Assembly (NCBI RefSeq): GCF_027887165.1
Contig: NC_077231.1
Location: 193,676,334-193,740,333, forward strand
From: Monodelphis domestica
Taxonomy: Eukaryota; Chordata; Mammalia; Didelphimorphia; Didelphidae
Direction of reading: 5' to 3'
Length of the DNA stretch: 64,000 bases
Below the pieces are notes generated by a model. It worked only from the letters and a program-made list of their open reading frames with translations, was not told the DNA's origin and made no database searches. The position numbers and the translations under genes were made by a program. This document shows, in pieces, positions 1-13,396 of this stretch (the stretch's first letter is position 1; the number at the start of each line of letters is the position of its first letter).

Positions 1-340
1 TTGTAGGGAAAGAAGTTCTAGGGTCCCAGGCTGTCTCTGATTCTTATTAGCTATGTGTCTATCTCTGACCTTCAGCTTTCTAACCTAAAAAGCAACTTTC
101 ATACTATCTACAGTACCTGTTTGAGAAACAGCAAGGCATAATGAATTGAGACATCACCTCAGAGTAAGAGGCCCCTGTTTTCAAGTCCTATCTCTGACAT
201 ATATTGGCTATGTGACCCTGAGTAATCCAATTAATAATTTAAAAGCATTTAATGCCACTCCAATAATTTCCTCTAAGTTGAAGAACAGTTAGTGATCTGC
301 ATTGGTAGAGAAAATTTCCTTACCAGGAGTTACCTTTTAC
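1..340 (+). mobile_element. Diverged tRNA-derived SINE pieces
   Basis: Two SINE-like stretches occur. One has 'ttattagctatgtgtctatc' and the other 'ggctatgtgaccctgagtaa', both resembling the core of marsupial/MIR-type SINEs in plus orientation. They are heavily diverged and the borders are approximate. Confidence 0.5.
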
Positions 341-539
341 CAATGATTTTAGAGGTCTATTTTTTTCCCAAGTACTTATCCAAGTATGTTTTACTTAAAA
401 TATTTAAAAAGGAACTCCAAGAGTTATGAGAATCAAATGCAATAAAGTAATAAAAAGCAATATAAATGTCAGCATCATTATTAATTTCCATAAGAAAAGT
501 AAACAAAAGATGGGCTAAAAATAAGGAAATCATAAAAGT

Positions 540-1150
540 GTTTTAGCAGGGAAAATAAGTATTTATGATTTCAGATGGAAGACACTACCATTAAGGAGGA
601 CAGGAAAGGCTTCTTGGAGAAGGTAGAATTTTAGCTGAGACTTAAATGAACCAAAGAAAGTCAATCAGATTTGTGCTTTAGGAAGACCAATTTCATAGCT
701 AAGTAGATGATGGAGTAGAGTGTGGCAAGAATCTTAAAGTAAGGAGACCAACCAAAAAGGCTATTGAAGCTGTATTGCTGTGAGGTAATGAAAGCATAAA
801 CCTGAGCAGTAGCAAAGTCAGAAGAGAGAAGGAGATTTATATAAGAGAGATTTTGAAGGCAGAATCAATAGAAATTGGTGAAAGATTGACTATGGCAAGG
901 TGAGGGAATTGCAATGAGGGATTGAGGAAGATACTATCTAGGTTTTGAACCTGGGTGACTAAAAGGATGGTCCATGATCCTATTTAAGAGGGAAGTTAGG
1001 AAGAGAGAATGATTTTTAGAGGAAAGATATGTTTGGTTTTGGTCATGTTGAACTTAAGATGTCTCAGAGATATCCTAAAAGTTTCAGTTGGCCACTTGGC
1101 AGTTGAAATTTTGACGGAATGATAGAGTGAAGATTGATGGACAGCGAGGA
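540..1150 (-). mobile_element. L2 LINE fragment
   Basis: The sequence is the reverse complement of the L2 3' coding region. Recognisable pieces include 'aaaggcttcttggagaaggt', 'ggtcatgttgaacttaagat' and 'ggccacttggcagttga'. It is old, with many differences, and does not code. Confidence 0.7.
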
Positions 1151-1170
1151 CAGTTGGAAGGGGGAAGGGA

Positions 1171-1850
1171 GAGTTAAAGAGTGACAGTTGCTCTCAAGGT
1201 CTCTCTTTCCTGGCCCTTGGACTGGAAGGAGCTCTCTCTCCCTGTATCAGGATAGAAGTACCTCTATTGCTGGATAATTCTCAACTGTGTGCTCTACCTG
1301 GATTCCTGTGATCATGTCATCAAACAAAAGGATTTAAGAGGAGCAGTTTGAACTGTAAGGCCAGTCTTTAGGGCTTTAGCCTTAAGAGACAGGCCCAACT
1401 AGCTTTGAAAGTCAGAACCTTTCTTCCTCTTGCTGTCTACTGCTTGAACTTAAGAAGGCTAGCACAGATATAGCATAGACAGGAATGAAAAAAAAAAAAA
1501 AACCTCCACAAGCTTGTGAGGCCTGGCCTCAGCTCAAAAGCTGAAAGAGACTCAAATCCAATCTGTGGAAAAGTATAGGGCAACCCCTATTCCCTCTACC
1601 CTGCTACCTTCCCAGTTTGAACTTGTTATTAAATTAAGTTTTAGTTAAATAAACACAAATATCCTTGTAAGAGTGAGGGGACCCTGAAGGGAATAAGGGT
1701 ATTTTAGGGGAGAAGGTTCTCTGTAACCTCAAGTACCTCAAATCTTGAGGTGCCTGTCCATGCCTCTCCCCCCCCCTTTCAACTGTGGTTAATATATGTA
1801 AGAAGAGTATTTTCTTACAGCTTGATTGAGGTATCAGTGGTACATCTAAG
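1171..1850 (+). mobile_element. Probable LTR fragment of an endogenous retrovirus
   Basis: This stretch lies between an L2 and an L1 and looks like a U3-R-U5 unit: pyrimidine-rich start 'tgacagttgctctc', an A15 run near 1490, and AATAAA at 1648-1653. I could not find matching 4-bp target duplications, so both borders are estimates. Confidence 0.45.
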
Positions 1851-1854
1851 AGAG

Positions 1855-4340
1855 ATGTTCCTATAGTCATTTAGAATAAAGATCAAAAATTAAAGACTAG
1901 ATAAAAATAGGAATAAACTGAACACAATTACAAAATACTTTTCACACCAATATGTCAGATCTAAATAATTAGAAAAATATTAATTGCTCATGGGCAAGTC
2001 CAGCTAACATAATAAAAATGAAAATTTTACCTAAATTAATTTATTTATTCAGTGCCACATCAAACTACCAAATAATTATTTTATAAAACTGGAAAAATAA
2101 TAACAAAGTTCATCTGGAAGAATAAAAAGTCAAGAATATCAATAGAATTAATGGGAAAAAATATGAAGGAAGGTATTCTAGCAAAACCATATCTCAAACT
2201 GTAGAAAGCAGTAATCATCAAAAGAGTCTGGTACTGGCTAAGAAATAGAATGGTAGATCAATGGAATAGATTAGATACACAATATACAATGGTAAATGAC
2301 CTTAGGATTCTAGTGTTTGATAAAACCAAGGACTCCAGCTTTGGGGATAAGAACAAACTATTATAAAAAAAATTGTTGGGAAAACTGGAAAATAATGTTA
2401 TTTTCCAGACAGAAATTAGTTTTAGACTAATATCTCACACCCGATACCAAGATAAGGTCAAAATGGGCATATAAAGAGTGATATCATAAGTAAATGAAGG
2501 GAACATAGGATAGTTGACCTGATGATCTATAGAGAAGGGAATAATTTGTGACCAAACAAGAGATAGAGAACATTATAAGATACAAAATGAATAAATTTGA
2601 TTATTCTAAATTTAAAAGCTTTTCTACAAACAAAACCAACATAAAGATTAGAAGGAAAACAATAAACTGTGGGAAAATTTATTATAAATTTCTCTGATAA
2701 GGGTCTCATTTCTCAAATCTATTGATAACTAAATCAAATTTATAAGAATACAAGCCATTCTACAATTGACAAATGGTAAAAGTATATGAACAAGTAATTT
2801 TCAGATAAAGAAATCAAAGTTATCAATAATCATATGGGGAAATGTTCTAAATCATGTTTGATTAGAGAAATGCAAATGAAAACAACATTGAGGTACCACC
2901 TCACACCTATCAGACTGGTCAATATGATAGTAAAGGAAAGTGATAAATGTTGGAGGGGATATGGCAAAATTGGGACACTAATGTATCATTGGTGGAATTG
3001 TGAAGTGATCCAACCATTCTAGAGGACAACTTAAAACTATGTCCAAAGGGCCATAAAATTAAGTAATCTCTTTGATCCTGTAATACCACTACTAGGTGTG
3101 TTTCCCAAAGAGACACTTTAAAAAGGGTAAGGACCTACTTGTACAAAAATATTTATAGCAGTTCTTTTTGTGTTAGCAAAGAATTGAAAATTGAGGGAAT
3201 ATCCATCAATTGGGGAATGGCTGAAGAAATTGTGGTACATGTTGGAAAGGAATACTATTGTGATATAAGAAATGATCAGCTGGATGATTTTAGAAAAAGC
3301 TGGGAAAATCTACATGAATTGATACAAAGCAAAATAAGCAGAACTGGGAGAACATTGTACATAGTAAAAGCAGTATTGTACAATGATCAGTTGTGAAAAC
3401 TTGGCTCTTCTCAGCAATGCAATGATCTGAAACAATTCTGAAGGACTTATAACAGGGAATTCTATCTACCTCCAGAGAAAGAATTGTTGGAGTTTGAAAT
3501 AACTATAATTGAAATACTAGGTAGAAGAAGTAATTATATCAAACTAACTGTTTATTTAAAACTAAGGGAAGGAAAGGAAAGGAATTGGAAAATCTAATCT
3601 TAATCTAATCTTAAACCCCAAAGTCAGGGTACTAAATCCACTAACAACTTTCTGTACTATTCTAATTAATTCCTTTATTACTATTTAATATTTAGAGGAG
3701 GGCTTGTAGGAACTGGAACAAGGGCGAAGGAAGTCTCACAACTGATGTCCTCTTGGGTCTGGAGAAGTCGCAGTAGAAAATCAGCAGCAGGAGCTCACAG
3801 GATCAGGAAGGGAAGAAATGGCTTCACCCACACAGTCCACCTGGGTGGAGTGTTACCACTCTCTCTACCACTTCCAGAAGATGATTTTGATTGAAGTAAA
3901 GTCCCAGTCTCCTGGTAGCTTCAAAATGTCCTTCTTCAGAGAGCAATTCCACTAACTTTTCTCCAGAGAGAAAGTCTCCTCTGCATTCCAGAATTTTCTC
4001 TCTCTGCCTCTGTACTCCCTGCTTTCAGCTTGCTCCTGCTAAAATCCCTTACAAGTTGTATGGATGTGGATCAAAACATACTTTCTTTTACATCCATGTA
4101 TTCACAGTTTTATTTAGGGGGTTTGGTTCTATACGTGTGTTCTTACAACAAAGACAAACATGGAAATGTTTTGCTTGATAATACATGTATGGTCCAGATC
4201 AAATTGCTTACTATCTCTGAGTGAGTGAAAGGAAAAGAGAGAGGGAAATGGTTTGCATCTCATAATTTTGGAAAACTTATGTTTAAAATTATTATTACAT
4301 ATAATTCAGAAAATAAAATATCTTTGAATTAAAAAATAAA
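1855..4340 (+). mobile_element. L1 LINE, 3' part, split by a solo LTR
   Basis: This holds the end of L1 ORF2 and the 3' UTR. The frame at 3139-3396 reads an ORF2 C-terminal piece (SINWGMAEEIVVHVGKEYYC), and the stretch around 2860-2930 matches the same region of the L1 copy at 16.3 kb. The 3' UTR resumes at 4058 after the LTR and ends at 'aaaataaaatatctttgaat' near 4340. The 5' part is missing (5' truncation). Many stops and indels make it inactive. Confidence 0.88.
3495..4053 (-). mobile_element. Solo LTR (class I-like ERV) inside L1 3' UTR
   Basis: The element begins TGAAAT and ends TTACA on the plus strand. Read on the minus strand it runs TGTAAGGG..ATTTCA. It is flanked by the 4-bp duplication agtt (3491-3494 and 4054-4057). 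Two AATAAA signals on the minus strand (3551-3556 and 3674-3679) lie near its minus-strand 3' end, which sets the orientation. Four-base duplications are typical of gamma-like (class I) elements. No internal retroviral sequence is present, so it is the product of LTR-LTR recombination. Confidence 0.85.
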
Positions 4341-4654
4341 AGAACTAAAGACTGAAAATGGCAGGTAAACAAAAGCAACAGCCTAGCCTACAAAGTTGGA
4401 GAGGATTTGAGCATGTATCTAATGTGAGTATTGTCTAAAGATCATAATCCCCAAGTTCAGAAATGTCCATCAAGAGAAGTTTGGTTACCAGATGAGTAGG
4501 TTTTGTGGTAGTTGTTTTGTTTTGTTTTTCCTACTCCTCACAAAGACAACTAAGTCTTGTGCTGTGTCTCAGTGGAGATAATACCCAAACCAATGAATCC
4601 AAAACACTTTTGAAATATAAGAAAAATAATTAAAAATAAAACCTTTTATTATTC
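4341..4654. other. No recognised feature
   Basis: AT-rich sequence with a TTTTG-rich run near 4513-4530. I see no gene and no confident repeat. Confidence 0.5.
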
Positions 4655-5180
4655 ATTTCCCACTTGAAACACCTTTCTATCTCATTTTCTCCACTCTTAC
4701 AGCCACAACCCTTATACAGAAGTTCAACACCTCTTGTGGGGATTGTTGCAAGACTTCTAACTAGTCTCTCCTCTCAAGTGTCTCCCCTCTCCAGTCCATT
4801 TTCCAAATTCAGCTGCCAAAGTGGTTTTTCTAAAGTACAAGTTTCACTGTGTCACCCCATCCCTGTTACTCATTAAACTAACAGTGGCTCCCTAGTATTT
4901 CCAAGATCAAATAGAAAGTATTTGGGTTTAGCATTTAAAGCCCATCACAACCTTGCTCCTTCCGAGCTTTTAAATCTCCTTATACTTGACTTCCCTCCAT
5001 ATATACCCTCATAGTAGTTGCACTCCCATCCTCATCCCTTACCCTGCCTCCTAGATTCCTTGGTTTCTCACTCAATTTAAATCTCACCGTTTTCAGTAGA
5101 CATTCCTGGTTTTCACAGCTGCTAATCCCTTTCCCCCTCGGATTACTTTCCATTTGCTCAGGATCTTTTGTAAACACCAT
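4655..5180 (+). mobile_element. L2 LINE 3' fragment
   Basis: The order of pieces matches the L2 3' region in sense: 'ctaaagtacaagtttcactg', 'acagtggctccctagtattt' and 'catttaaagcccatcacaac'. It is diverged and does not code. Confidence 0.7.
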
Positions 5181-5192
5181 TACCCATTTAAA

Positions 5193-5219
5193 GTATCAAG
5201 ATACCATGTATCTTGATAC
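5193..5219. repeat. Perfect 11-bp inverted repeat (hairpin)
   Basis: The arms gtatcaagata (5193-5203) and tatcttgatac (5209-5219) are perfect reverse complements around the 5-base loop ccatg. It lies just after the L2 fragment and has no obvious partner feature. Confidence 0.8.
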
Positions 5220-5954
5220 ATTTATCAGATGAGAATACATCTTATTCCCAAAATATGAACAAAGCCTCAGTAACAAATTGAAAGGAAATATTCTGATTTT
5301 GTGTAACAGGAAGTCTTTTATGATTAGATGAGGGACTTATTCACAGCCTGAAGAGCTTGTACATAACGAGGACCTAGTTCAGAGCTCAGGAGAGATTTCA
5401 AGGGGCTGACAGTGAAGAGGATGGAACAGGGACTTCAAAAGCTGAAGAAGGAAGAATTAACAACACAGAGGCAACCAGGCATAGTAGAAAGAGAAAGGAA
5501 TACTTCACTATGGCAGAGAAGGCAGGAGTCAGGTCAGTCTATAAACTCTACAGGTATCTCAAAGCAAAAGACTTCAGCAATTGTTGCCTCCAATTCTGCC
5601 CTCTCTTCCTTGAGGCCTGAGGAAAGTTTTTTAAAAATATACTCTTCTCCCAAATGCTAGGGTTGTTTACCCAAACATTTCTAATAACCCGAACTTAGCC
5701 TCCAACATAATGATGCCAAAGGTTAGCAAGAGATAAACATAAATGTAAATTAAGGCAGAAAGCCAAACCTTTGCTTAAATTGTTAGAAATTTTCCTAACT
5801 GGGGGCTCAGAGAGTTTGTTGTGGTGATCCTAAGTTTTAGTTTAATAGAAATTATCTAAGACAATGGCATAAGAAACCTTAAGGATTAAAAGAGCCACTG
5901 TTGCACAGGCTTAAAATGAGATAATTATTCTATTGGAGTGTTACATATCTACCT
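5220..5954. other. No recognised feature
   Basis: Unique-looking DNA. A short open frame (5412-5660) rich in E, K and R has no homolog I recognise and no splice or start context, so I do not call it. Confidence 0.5.
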
Positions 5955-6100
5955 AGTTATTGTTGTCTTTCCCATAAGAATAGAAGTTCTTTGAAGGCAA
6001 AAACCATTTTGCTCTTCTTTTTTACCCCTAATGCTTAGCTCATTCCCTGGCACATAGTAAGCATGTAATAAATGATTATTGACTAAACAATTATTGACTA
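5955..6100 (+). mobile_element. L2 LINE 3' terminus
   Basis: The L2 tail signature is present: 'tgaaggcaaaaaccatt' followed by 'ccctggcacatagtaagcat' and 'aataaatgattattgact'. Confidence 0.75.
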
Positions 6101-6762
6101 ACCTAAGCTGATAACTTATATCTTCATGAGTTGTTGTGACTAAAGAAAATTCATTACCTAATAGCAAGTCTTTCAGTAATGAACCCCTTTGAATTCCTCT
6201 GAACTAAACTGATGCTAGAAATAAAGATATTTTAGTCCTTTTTGAGAGCTAATTCCCAAAGTTTTTTTTTTTTATCACTGTTAAGACTTACATAGCTAAC
6301 ATAGTTGACAGTATAGCCTCTTTCTTCAAAGAAAAAACAAACTCAAAAGTCTCTACCTAACTTGTGAGTCAGTATTTTCATACAAAACAGTGGGGTAGGA
6401 GGTGTTGGAAATGGCAACTGGACTAGGCCAAATGTGAAATATCAATTAGATTGATCTCATCAGGTGTCACTATGAAATTTGATAGGCAAATGGGGATTAA
6501 AATTTTAAAAAAGATTGTTGGTCTTACACAGGGGGCAGAAAATCATGAATGGTTTCAGGGCAGAAAATGTTGAAGCCATTGAGAAACCAACATCCTGGGC
6601 CAATGCTATACTAACGTGCCAATTATAAGTTAAGAAATAGAATTTAATCTAAAGTAGAAGAGCTTTATCTTTGGCCACCAGGTGTGCACTGACCCCAAAA
6701 CAGAGCTGGCTTAGGGGCAAAAAGAGAAGTTACCAGTCTGTGCTGATACAGAGCCAAGTAGT
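6101..6762. other. No recognised feature
   Basis: Unique-looking AT-rich sequence with a T11 run near 6262. I see no gene. Confidence 0.45.
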
Positions 6763-7016
6763 TCTTTGTTGTTGTTCAGTCCTTTTTAGCCATGTCTAAT
6801 ACTTTGAAACCCCAATTGGAGTTTTCTTGGCAAAAATACTACTTTGCCATTTCTTTGTCCAGCTCATTTACAAATGAAGAAACTGAGACAAACAGGGTCA
6901 AGTGACTTCCCCAACATCACACAGCTAGTATCTGAAGTCATATTTGAACCCAGGAAAATGAGTCTTCCTGATTCCATGTCTAGCACTCTATCAGCTGGAC
7001 CACCTAGCTGCCCTTA
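6763..7016 (-). mobile_element. tRNA-derived SINE with RTE-like tail (Mar1-type)
   Basis: The SINE is in reverse. The left end 'gttgttgttcagtccttttt' is the complement of the RTE-like tail. The core complement is 'tttacaaatgaagaaactga' with 'tcacacagctagtatctgaa', and the tRNA-like head complement 'accacctagctgccc' is at the right. The short open frame over it (6844-7074) is just the SINE. Confidence 0.85.
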
Positions 7017-7439
7017 CAAGTTCTTACTGAAGATGAATTTAATATCTATAGCACCTGATATTCCCTTTACCTAGAAGATTACCCTATTCAAAACCATAGG
7101 ACACAAGCCCTCTCCAATGCATTTATTTTAACCAGACAACCAGAGTTGTTCTGATTAAAAGAAAGACAATCTCACAGTACCATAAATTGACAAGAAAACA
7201 TTCTCTTGTGGACATGTAGGGAATATTCTCTATCAACTTACAACATTGCTAATAAGGAGGGCGCAGATGAAAAAAATATATGTGAGCAACGAAAATGCTT
7301 GGACTAAAAATACCAAGAGCCCATGTGACCAGGACACATGTGAAGCAAATACACCAAGGGACATGTGTGGCCACTATACACATATGGCTAGGAGAGCTCA
7401 TACCTCTGACACTTCAGAGCTGCCAACTTCTCTGTTGAT

Positions 7440-8695
<1,256 letters not shown>

Positions 8696-10429
8696 TAACT
8701 TTAAAATCCCTTTCTGGGCCTTTATTTCTCCCCCCAAAAGAGGACCACAGGTGCAGGAGATATGAGGAATAAAGTATAAAGAGGCTTCTCTTATTTGCTG
8801 GATCTTTCATCGTTGGCATATAAATGAAAGTAAGTACATAAACAAAAGGCTAGGTGAGATGTGCAGAGATGTAGTCTTCTGCTTGGGTCCATAAGCCTCC
8901 TTATGTATATAAATGCCTAAATTTCTGGTCATCCTGGTTGCAATTTAACTAGCATAAACCTCTCTGGTCTCTCTACAAGCCCAGTAAACTTGAGACTTTA
9001 AAGTTTCCATCCTTTAGCCTTATTTTACTTTTCTTTTCTATATAATTCCCTTGCAAAGCATCTTGAGCCTGACCTCTCAATGGAATTAAGGAAAAGCTGG
9101 CTTGTATTCATAACTGAGCAAGTAGGTTTATGGAACAAATCAAGCATCCCAGAAGTCAGACTCTAGGGGAAGTCTTTGGGGATTCTACAAGCAGATCCTG
9201 TTCCCACCTTCCCCAGGTTTATTCACTGGCAGCCTAATAGAAGAATCTAACCTGGAAATTAGGTATTGGGAGAGCCCCAAGAATCAGTAAGGAACAAATT
9301 GAGAACCCAGTCAGATTGCAGTCTCCCTGAGTAGAAGGAGCTTATGGAAAAGCCTCCCCAGGAAGTTAGAATTCAAAAGAAAACCACCCAATCACTAAAT
9401 AGACTATTAAATGCAATACTCCCAGTTTTACTTTCTTTAGTTGCTTGCTGACTTGGCTAACTATTCCCCACTGTCCTTCACCCCAAGGTTGTATCATTTT
9501 CTTTTCCATCACTTTAACTAAACAACTGACAGGCAGACCCCCTAAAGGCAAAGGGGGCTTATTATGTCAAATATATGCCTTATATAAAATAAAGTAGATA
9601 ACATGTTATCCCCATGGGCTCCCAGAGAGAGGTTAAGGCCCTGCTGTCCTCAGATATCCTACTCCTTTACAATCGTTTTGAAATTCTACCACTCCTTCCT
9701 TGAAGTTAAGATGTTGCCCTCTCCTGGGACCCTTTTATAAATGCAAAATAAAGCAGTTCCTGGGTCAGATAACACATTAAGTTGCTTTCCAGCCATTAAA
9801 TCCATTAAGGAAATGAGTGAATTGGATCCTCTGAGAGAGTAAGGAATGGAACACCTAAGGACTAAAGGTTTTTGTTGAAAGCTACTGGAAGGATTCAGGG
9901 AAAGGGAATCTAAACTAAATTTTTGAGCAAAGACAGGGTTCACAGATGATAACTTGAAGGCATTGAGTGCCAGGGACTTGGGAGGAACTTTCTGAAAGGA
10001 AAAGGACACTAAAGGGCAAAATGAATTGGGTTAAGGGTGAATTTCGCATCTTCCTACAATTTTTGCCTGAGGCCAGTCCTACTGCCAAGTTCTTGATGGA
10101 TTTTTGAACTCCACAAGAAAATCTTTTGGCAGAGATTGTGTGAGCTGCAAGAGAGAACCCAAAGAAAAATCGGAAGGTCTAAGTCCCATAGGCAAAATAA
10201 GTATTGCTAAAGCCTAAAAATAAAGTGATGCTTTACAGCAGAACTCCTGCTGAATGCAGGATTGTGAAATCCTCCTCATCCACACTCTTTCCATCCATCA
10301 TTTCTGGCAATAAATGCAAGGAAATCTCCTAGCTAGTCAGCAAATGTTCAGATCTCAAAAAGGGATTTTAAAAAAATCCAAATGATGATATAGCCAGATG
10401 TTTCACAGGCAATTCTGGAACTGAATCAT
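8696..10429. other. 1.7 kb without a recognised feature
   Basis: Moderate GC, no confident repeat match and no supported gene. An open frame of 107 codons on the minus strand (9686-10009) has no homolog I recognise. The composition and an isolated AATAAA-containing stretch would be compatible with a decayed retroelement interior, but I cannot show it. Confidence 0.4.
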
Positions 10430-10830
10430 TCATTCCATAAGCATTTAGTAAGCATCTACTATGTACCATGGATTATGCTGAGTATGAGAGATAAAAATTA
10501 AGGCAAAATAGTTCTTCTCAAGGGGCAGCAGAGAAGACAGTCTGAACATAAATTAGTAAAATATAGCCGATACATAAAATAAATTTAAAATAATTTGGGG
10601 AGAGGATGCTAACAGCCTCATGTAGGATGGGGCATTTGATTTGATCTTTAAAGGAAATCTATGAATTCCACTAGGCAGAGGTGTGGAGGCAATGTATTCC
10701 AAGCATGGGGGAGAGTCAAAGACAAGAAGAAAGGAAATGTCTTATATAGAGATTCCAACTTCAAGTCATCAAATTGGAAAAGATAGCAGAAGGCCATAAA
10801 ATTCAAAGGTAGTGTAGCTGTAGAAAAAGA
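10430..10830 (-). mobile_element. L2 LINE fragment
   Basis: Reverse complement of the L2 3' end: 'agcatctactatgtaccatg' and later 'aatgtattccaagcatgggg'. Diverged. Confidence 0.7.
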
Positions 10831-10854
10831 GTGAGCTGTTAATTGGTTCAAATT

Positions 10855-11500
10855 TTGAATAAGCAATTTGGAATTATATCATTACAGTTAGTGAAAAGTT
10901 CTTACCCTTTGACCCACTGGAGATTTCCAAGGATATGCTTAGAACAAGCTCCTACCAGCTTAATGTGTGATGATTAAGAATGTCAAAAGATTGGCTTCCA
11001 GGTAAGAAAATCAATGTATTGATCAGGCTAACATTAACCAATAAATTCATTCATCAGAGATCTTTGCAGAGATCAATGATTCTGAAATACCTCCACGAGG
11101 ATCCATAAACAGTTTTGGAAGCCCATTTTTCCGCCCTCCACTAGACATTGCATGACATCTTTAATTGGTGAATAGTCACTAAGGAGATCAAACTCTGAAT
11201 TCTTAAGTGTTGGTAGACTTATCACATGCCTGGTCCCATGAGCCAGCATTATTTATAGCAAAAAAATAATAATAATAACAGCAAAAAAGCTAAAAAGAGT
11301 GTGCCTAATGATTGAACAAAGTGGTATAGGAATTCAGAAGAATATTATTATACCATAAGAAGTGAAAAATATAAAGAATTTGAATAAATATAGGAAGAAT
11401 ATGATGGAAACAAAGGACAGCTGAACTAAAGTGATACTATAAACACTGACTACAACTATGTGAATGAAGACAAAAATTTTTTTAATCTCACATTAAAAAT
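10855..11500 (+). mobile_element. Old L1-like 3' fragment, probably interrupted
   Basis: 'taccctttgacccactggag' (near 10903) and the later 'ggaattcagaagaatattat' with 'aaagaatttgaataaatat' resemble the ORF2 end and 3' region of old L1/HAL1 elements. The middle (about 10970-11240) does not match, so an insertion or rearrangement is likely. Borders are rough. Confidence 0.5.
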
Positions 11501-11534
11501 ACAGAAATCCAGAGAAGCTCATAGAAACATGCAG

Positions 11535-11740
11535 AAAGCTTTGGGGTCATAGATTTAGGACTGTAGGGGACCTTAGAAGTCATTAAATCCAACATTCTCT
11601 ATTACAGATGGGAAACTGAGGCATAGAGAGTAAATCACCCTAAGGTCATCTAGGGATTAAATGACAGAGAGTTGAGACATGAACCCAGATCTTCTGATTC
11701 TAAATCCTGTAATCTTTCCACCAGGCCATGCTGGTTTGAT
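11535..11740 (-). mobile_element. MIR/THER1-type SINE
   Basis: Reverse-orientation SINE: 'gggaccttagaagtcattaa', 'acagatgggaaactgaggca' and 'ccaccaggccatgctggttt' fall in the order expected for a CORE-SINE with an L3-like tail. Confidence 0.75.
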
Positions 11741-13189
11741 TACCAATTGGATTAATCAATATACAAATATTTTGTAGTCGGGGGGGTTTTTTTGTGCCTT
11801 TTTTTGCTCAGTAAACAACATAAATTTACTGTTACAAATACAAATTTGACAAAATCTCTCTAGCAGGTAAGAGCCAAAGGCCAGAGACTGTTCCATGATC
11901 TTTCCTGTAGGTAAGATTAAGAAGAAGGCTCCTAGTTTAGTTACCTGAAAAAAATAACTCCAGGGAGTCATGCTGCTAAGCCCCAGCCCACAAAGCTAGC
12001 CTTGCCAAGAGCAAGATAAAAATATGATTTGAATGTGCAATAGAACCTATGAGGGTGGATTTTTAAGAAGTTTTTCTAGCTAGCTCATCAACAGGAACCA
12101 AAATATAGTCTTGATAAATGATGGGGGAGGGGGGAGATGATGTACCATAGATAATCACAGGAAATATCTGAATGCAGACTTGAAAGGTGAATGCCTGCCT
12201 TCTTGTGATATGTTAGCACATTGTAACTTGATTGTGACAAAATATGGCATATCTTGTTATACCATTCAGAACCATATATATTATTTATATCAATGAGGAT
12301 AGAAAAAAAAGCTGAAACAAAAAAACTTCATGACTGAATTTTACCATGTTTCATTTCCTTTTTCCTGTCAAGATTTCTAAAACTCTTGGAAAGCTTTCAA
12401 AATGAAAGAAAAAAGGCACAAAAGATATTGGATGTATAAGATTTTTTTTAAAAAATAGAATCGTGGGCTCAGTGGCAATTAATTTTCTTAAGATTAATTA
12501 TTAAGCTCTTTCTAATTCTTGCCATTTCCTCACACACACCTAAATAATGGGAAAAGACAGTGTGCTACAATAGATTGACTAAGAGATTTAGAGTTTTTCC
12601 TCTCTGGACACCTCTTGTCTATAAGCCCCCAAACTCTACTGTACATCAAAAACTAAACACACATGCACAAAACAGTATAGCAACTAAATTCTTAAAGGAA
12701 ACATTAAATGAATTACAAGACACAATATTGAGAGATCTCCATTTTCCCCCTCAGAACTAAATAAATCTAACCATAAAATAAGCAAAAAAAAAAAGGAGTG
12801 AAGGAGATAAACAGAATTTTAGAAAAGTTAGAGATGATAGACCTCTGAATAAAATTAAATGGGGATAAAAAGGAATACAACTTTTTCTCAGTGGCACAAC
12901 ACAAAAATTAACTATGTATTAGGAGATAAAAAATATGACATATGAATGTAGAAAAGAAGAAATACTAAATGAATCTATTTCAGATTATAATGCAACAAAA
13001 ATTACAATTCATAAAATGCTATGGAAGCATAGGTTAAAAATTAATTGAAAACCAAATAATCTAATCCAATAAGTGAGTCAAAAACTGAATCATAGAAACA
13101 TTCAATAATTTCATTAAAGAAAATGATGAGACCACATGCCAAAATTTATGGGATGCAGCTAAAGCATTATTTATTTATTTATTTGTTTT

Positions 13190-13396
13190 CATTTTTTTAA
13201 GCCCTTACTTTCCATGTTGGAGTCAATAGTGTGTATTGGCTCCAAGTCAGAATAGTGGTGGTAAGGGCTAGGCAATGGGGGTCAAGTGACTTGCCCAGGG
13301 TCACATAGATGGAAAGTGTCTGAGGCCAGATTTGAACCTAGGACCTCCCATCTCTAGGCCTGACTCTCAATCCACTGAGCTACCCAGATGCCCCCT
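13190..13396 (-). mobile_element. tRNA-derived marsupial SINE
   Basis: Reverse orientation: tail complement 'gtgtgtattggctccaagtc', core 'caagtgacttgcccagggtc', head complement 'ccactgagctacccagatgc'. It lies inside the L1. 'ctaaag' occurs on both sides and may be part of a target duplication. Confidence 0.88.

Noticed and set aside
10970..11240. Possible transposon between two L1-like pieces
   Set aside because: No inverted ends or duplication could be found, and the L1 match on the left is itself weak.
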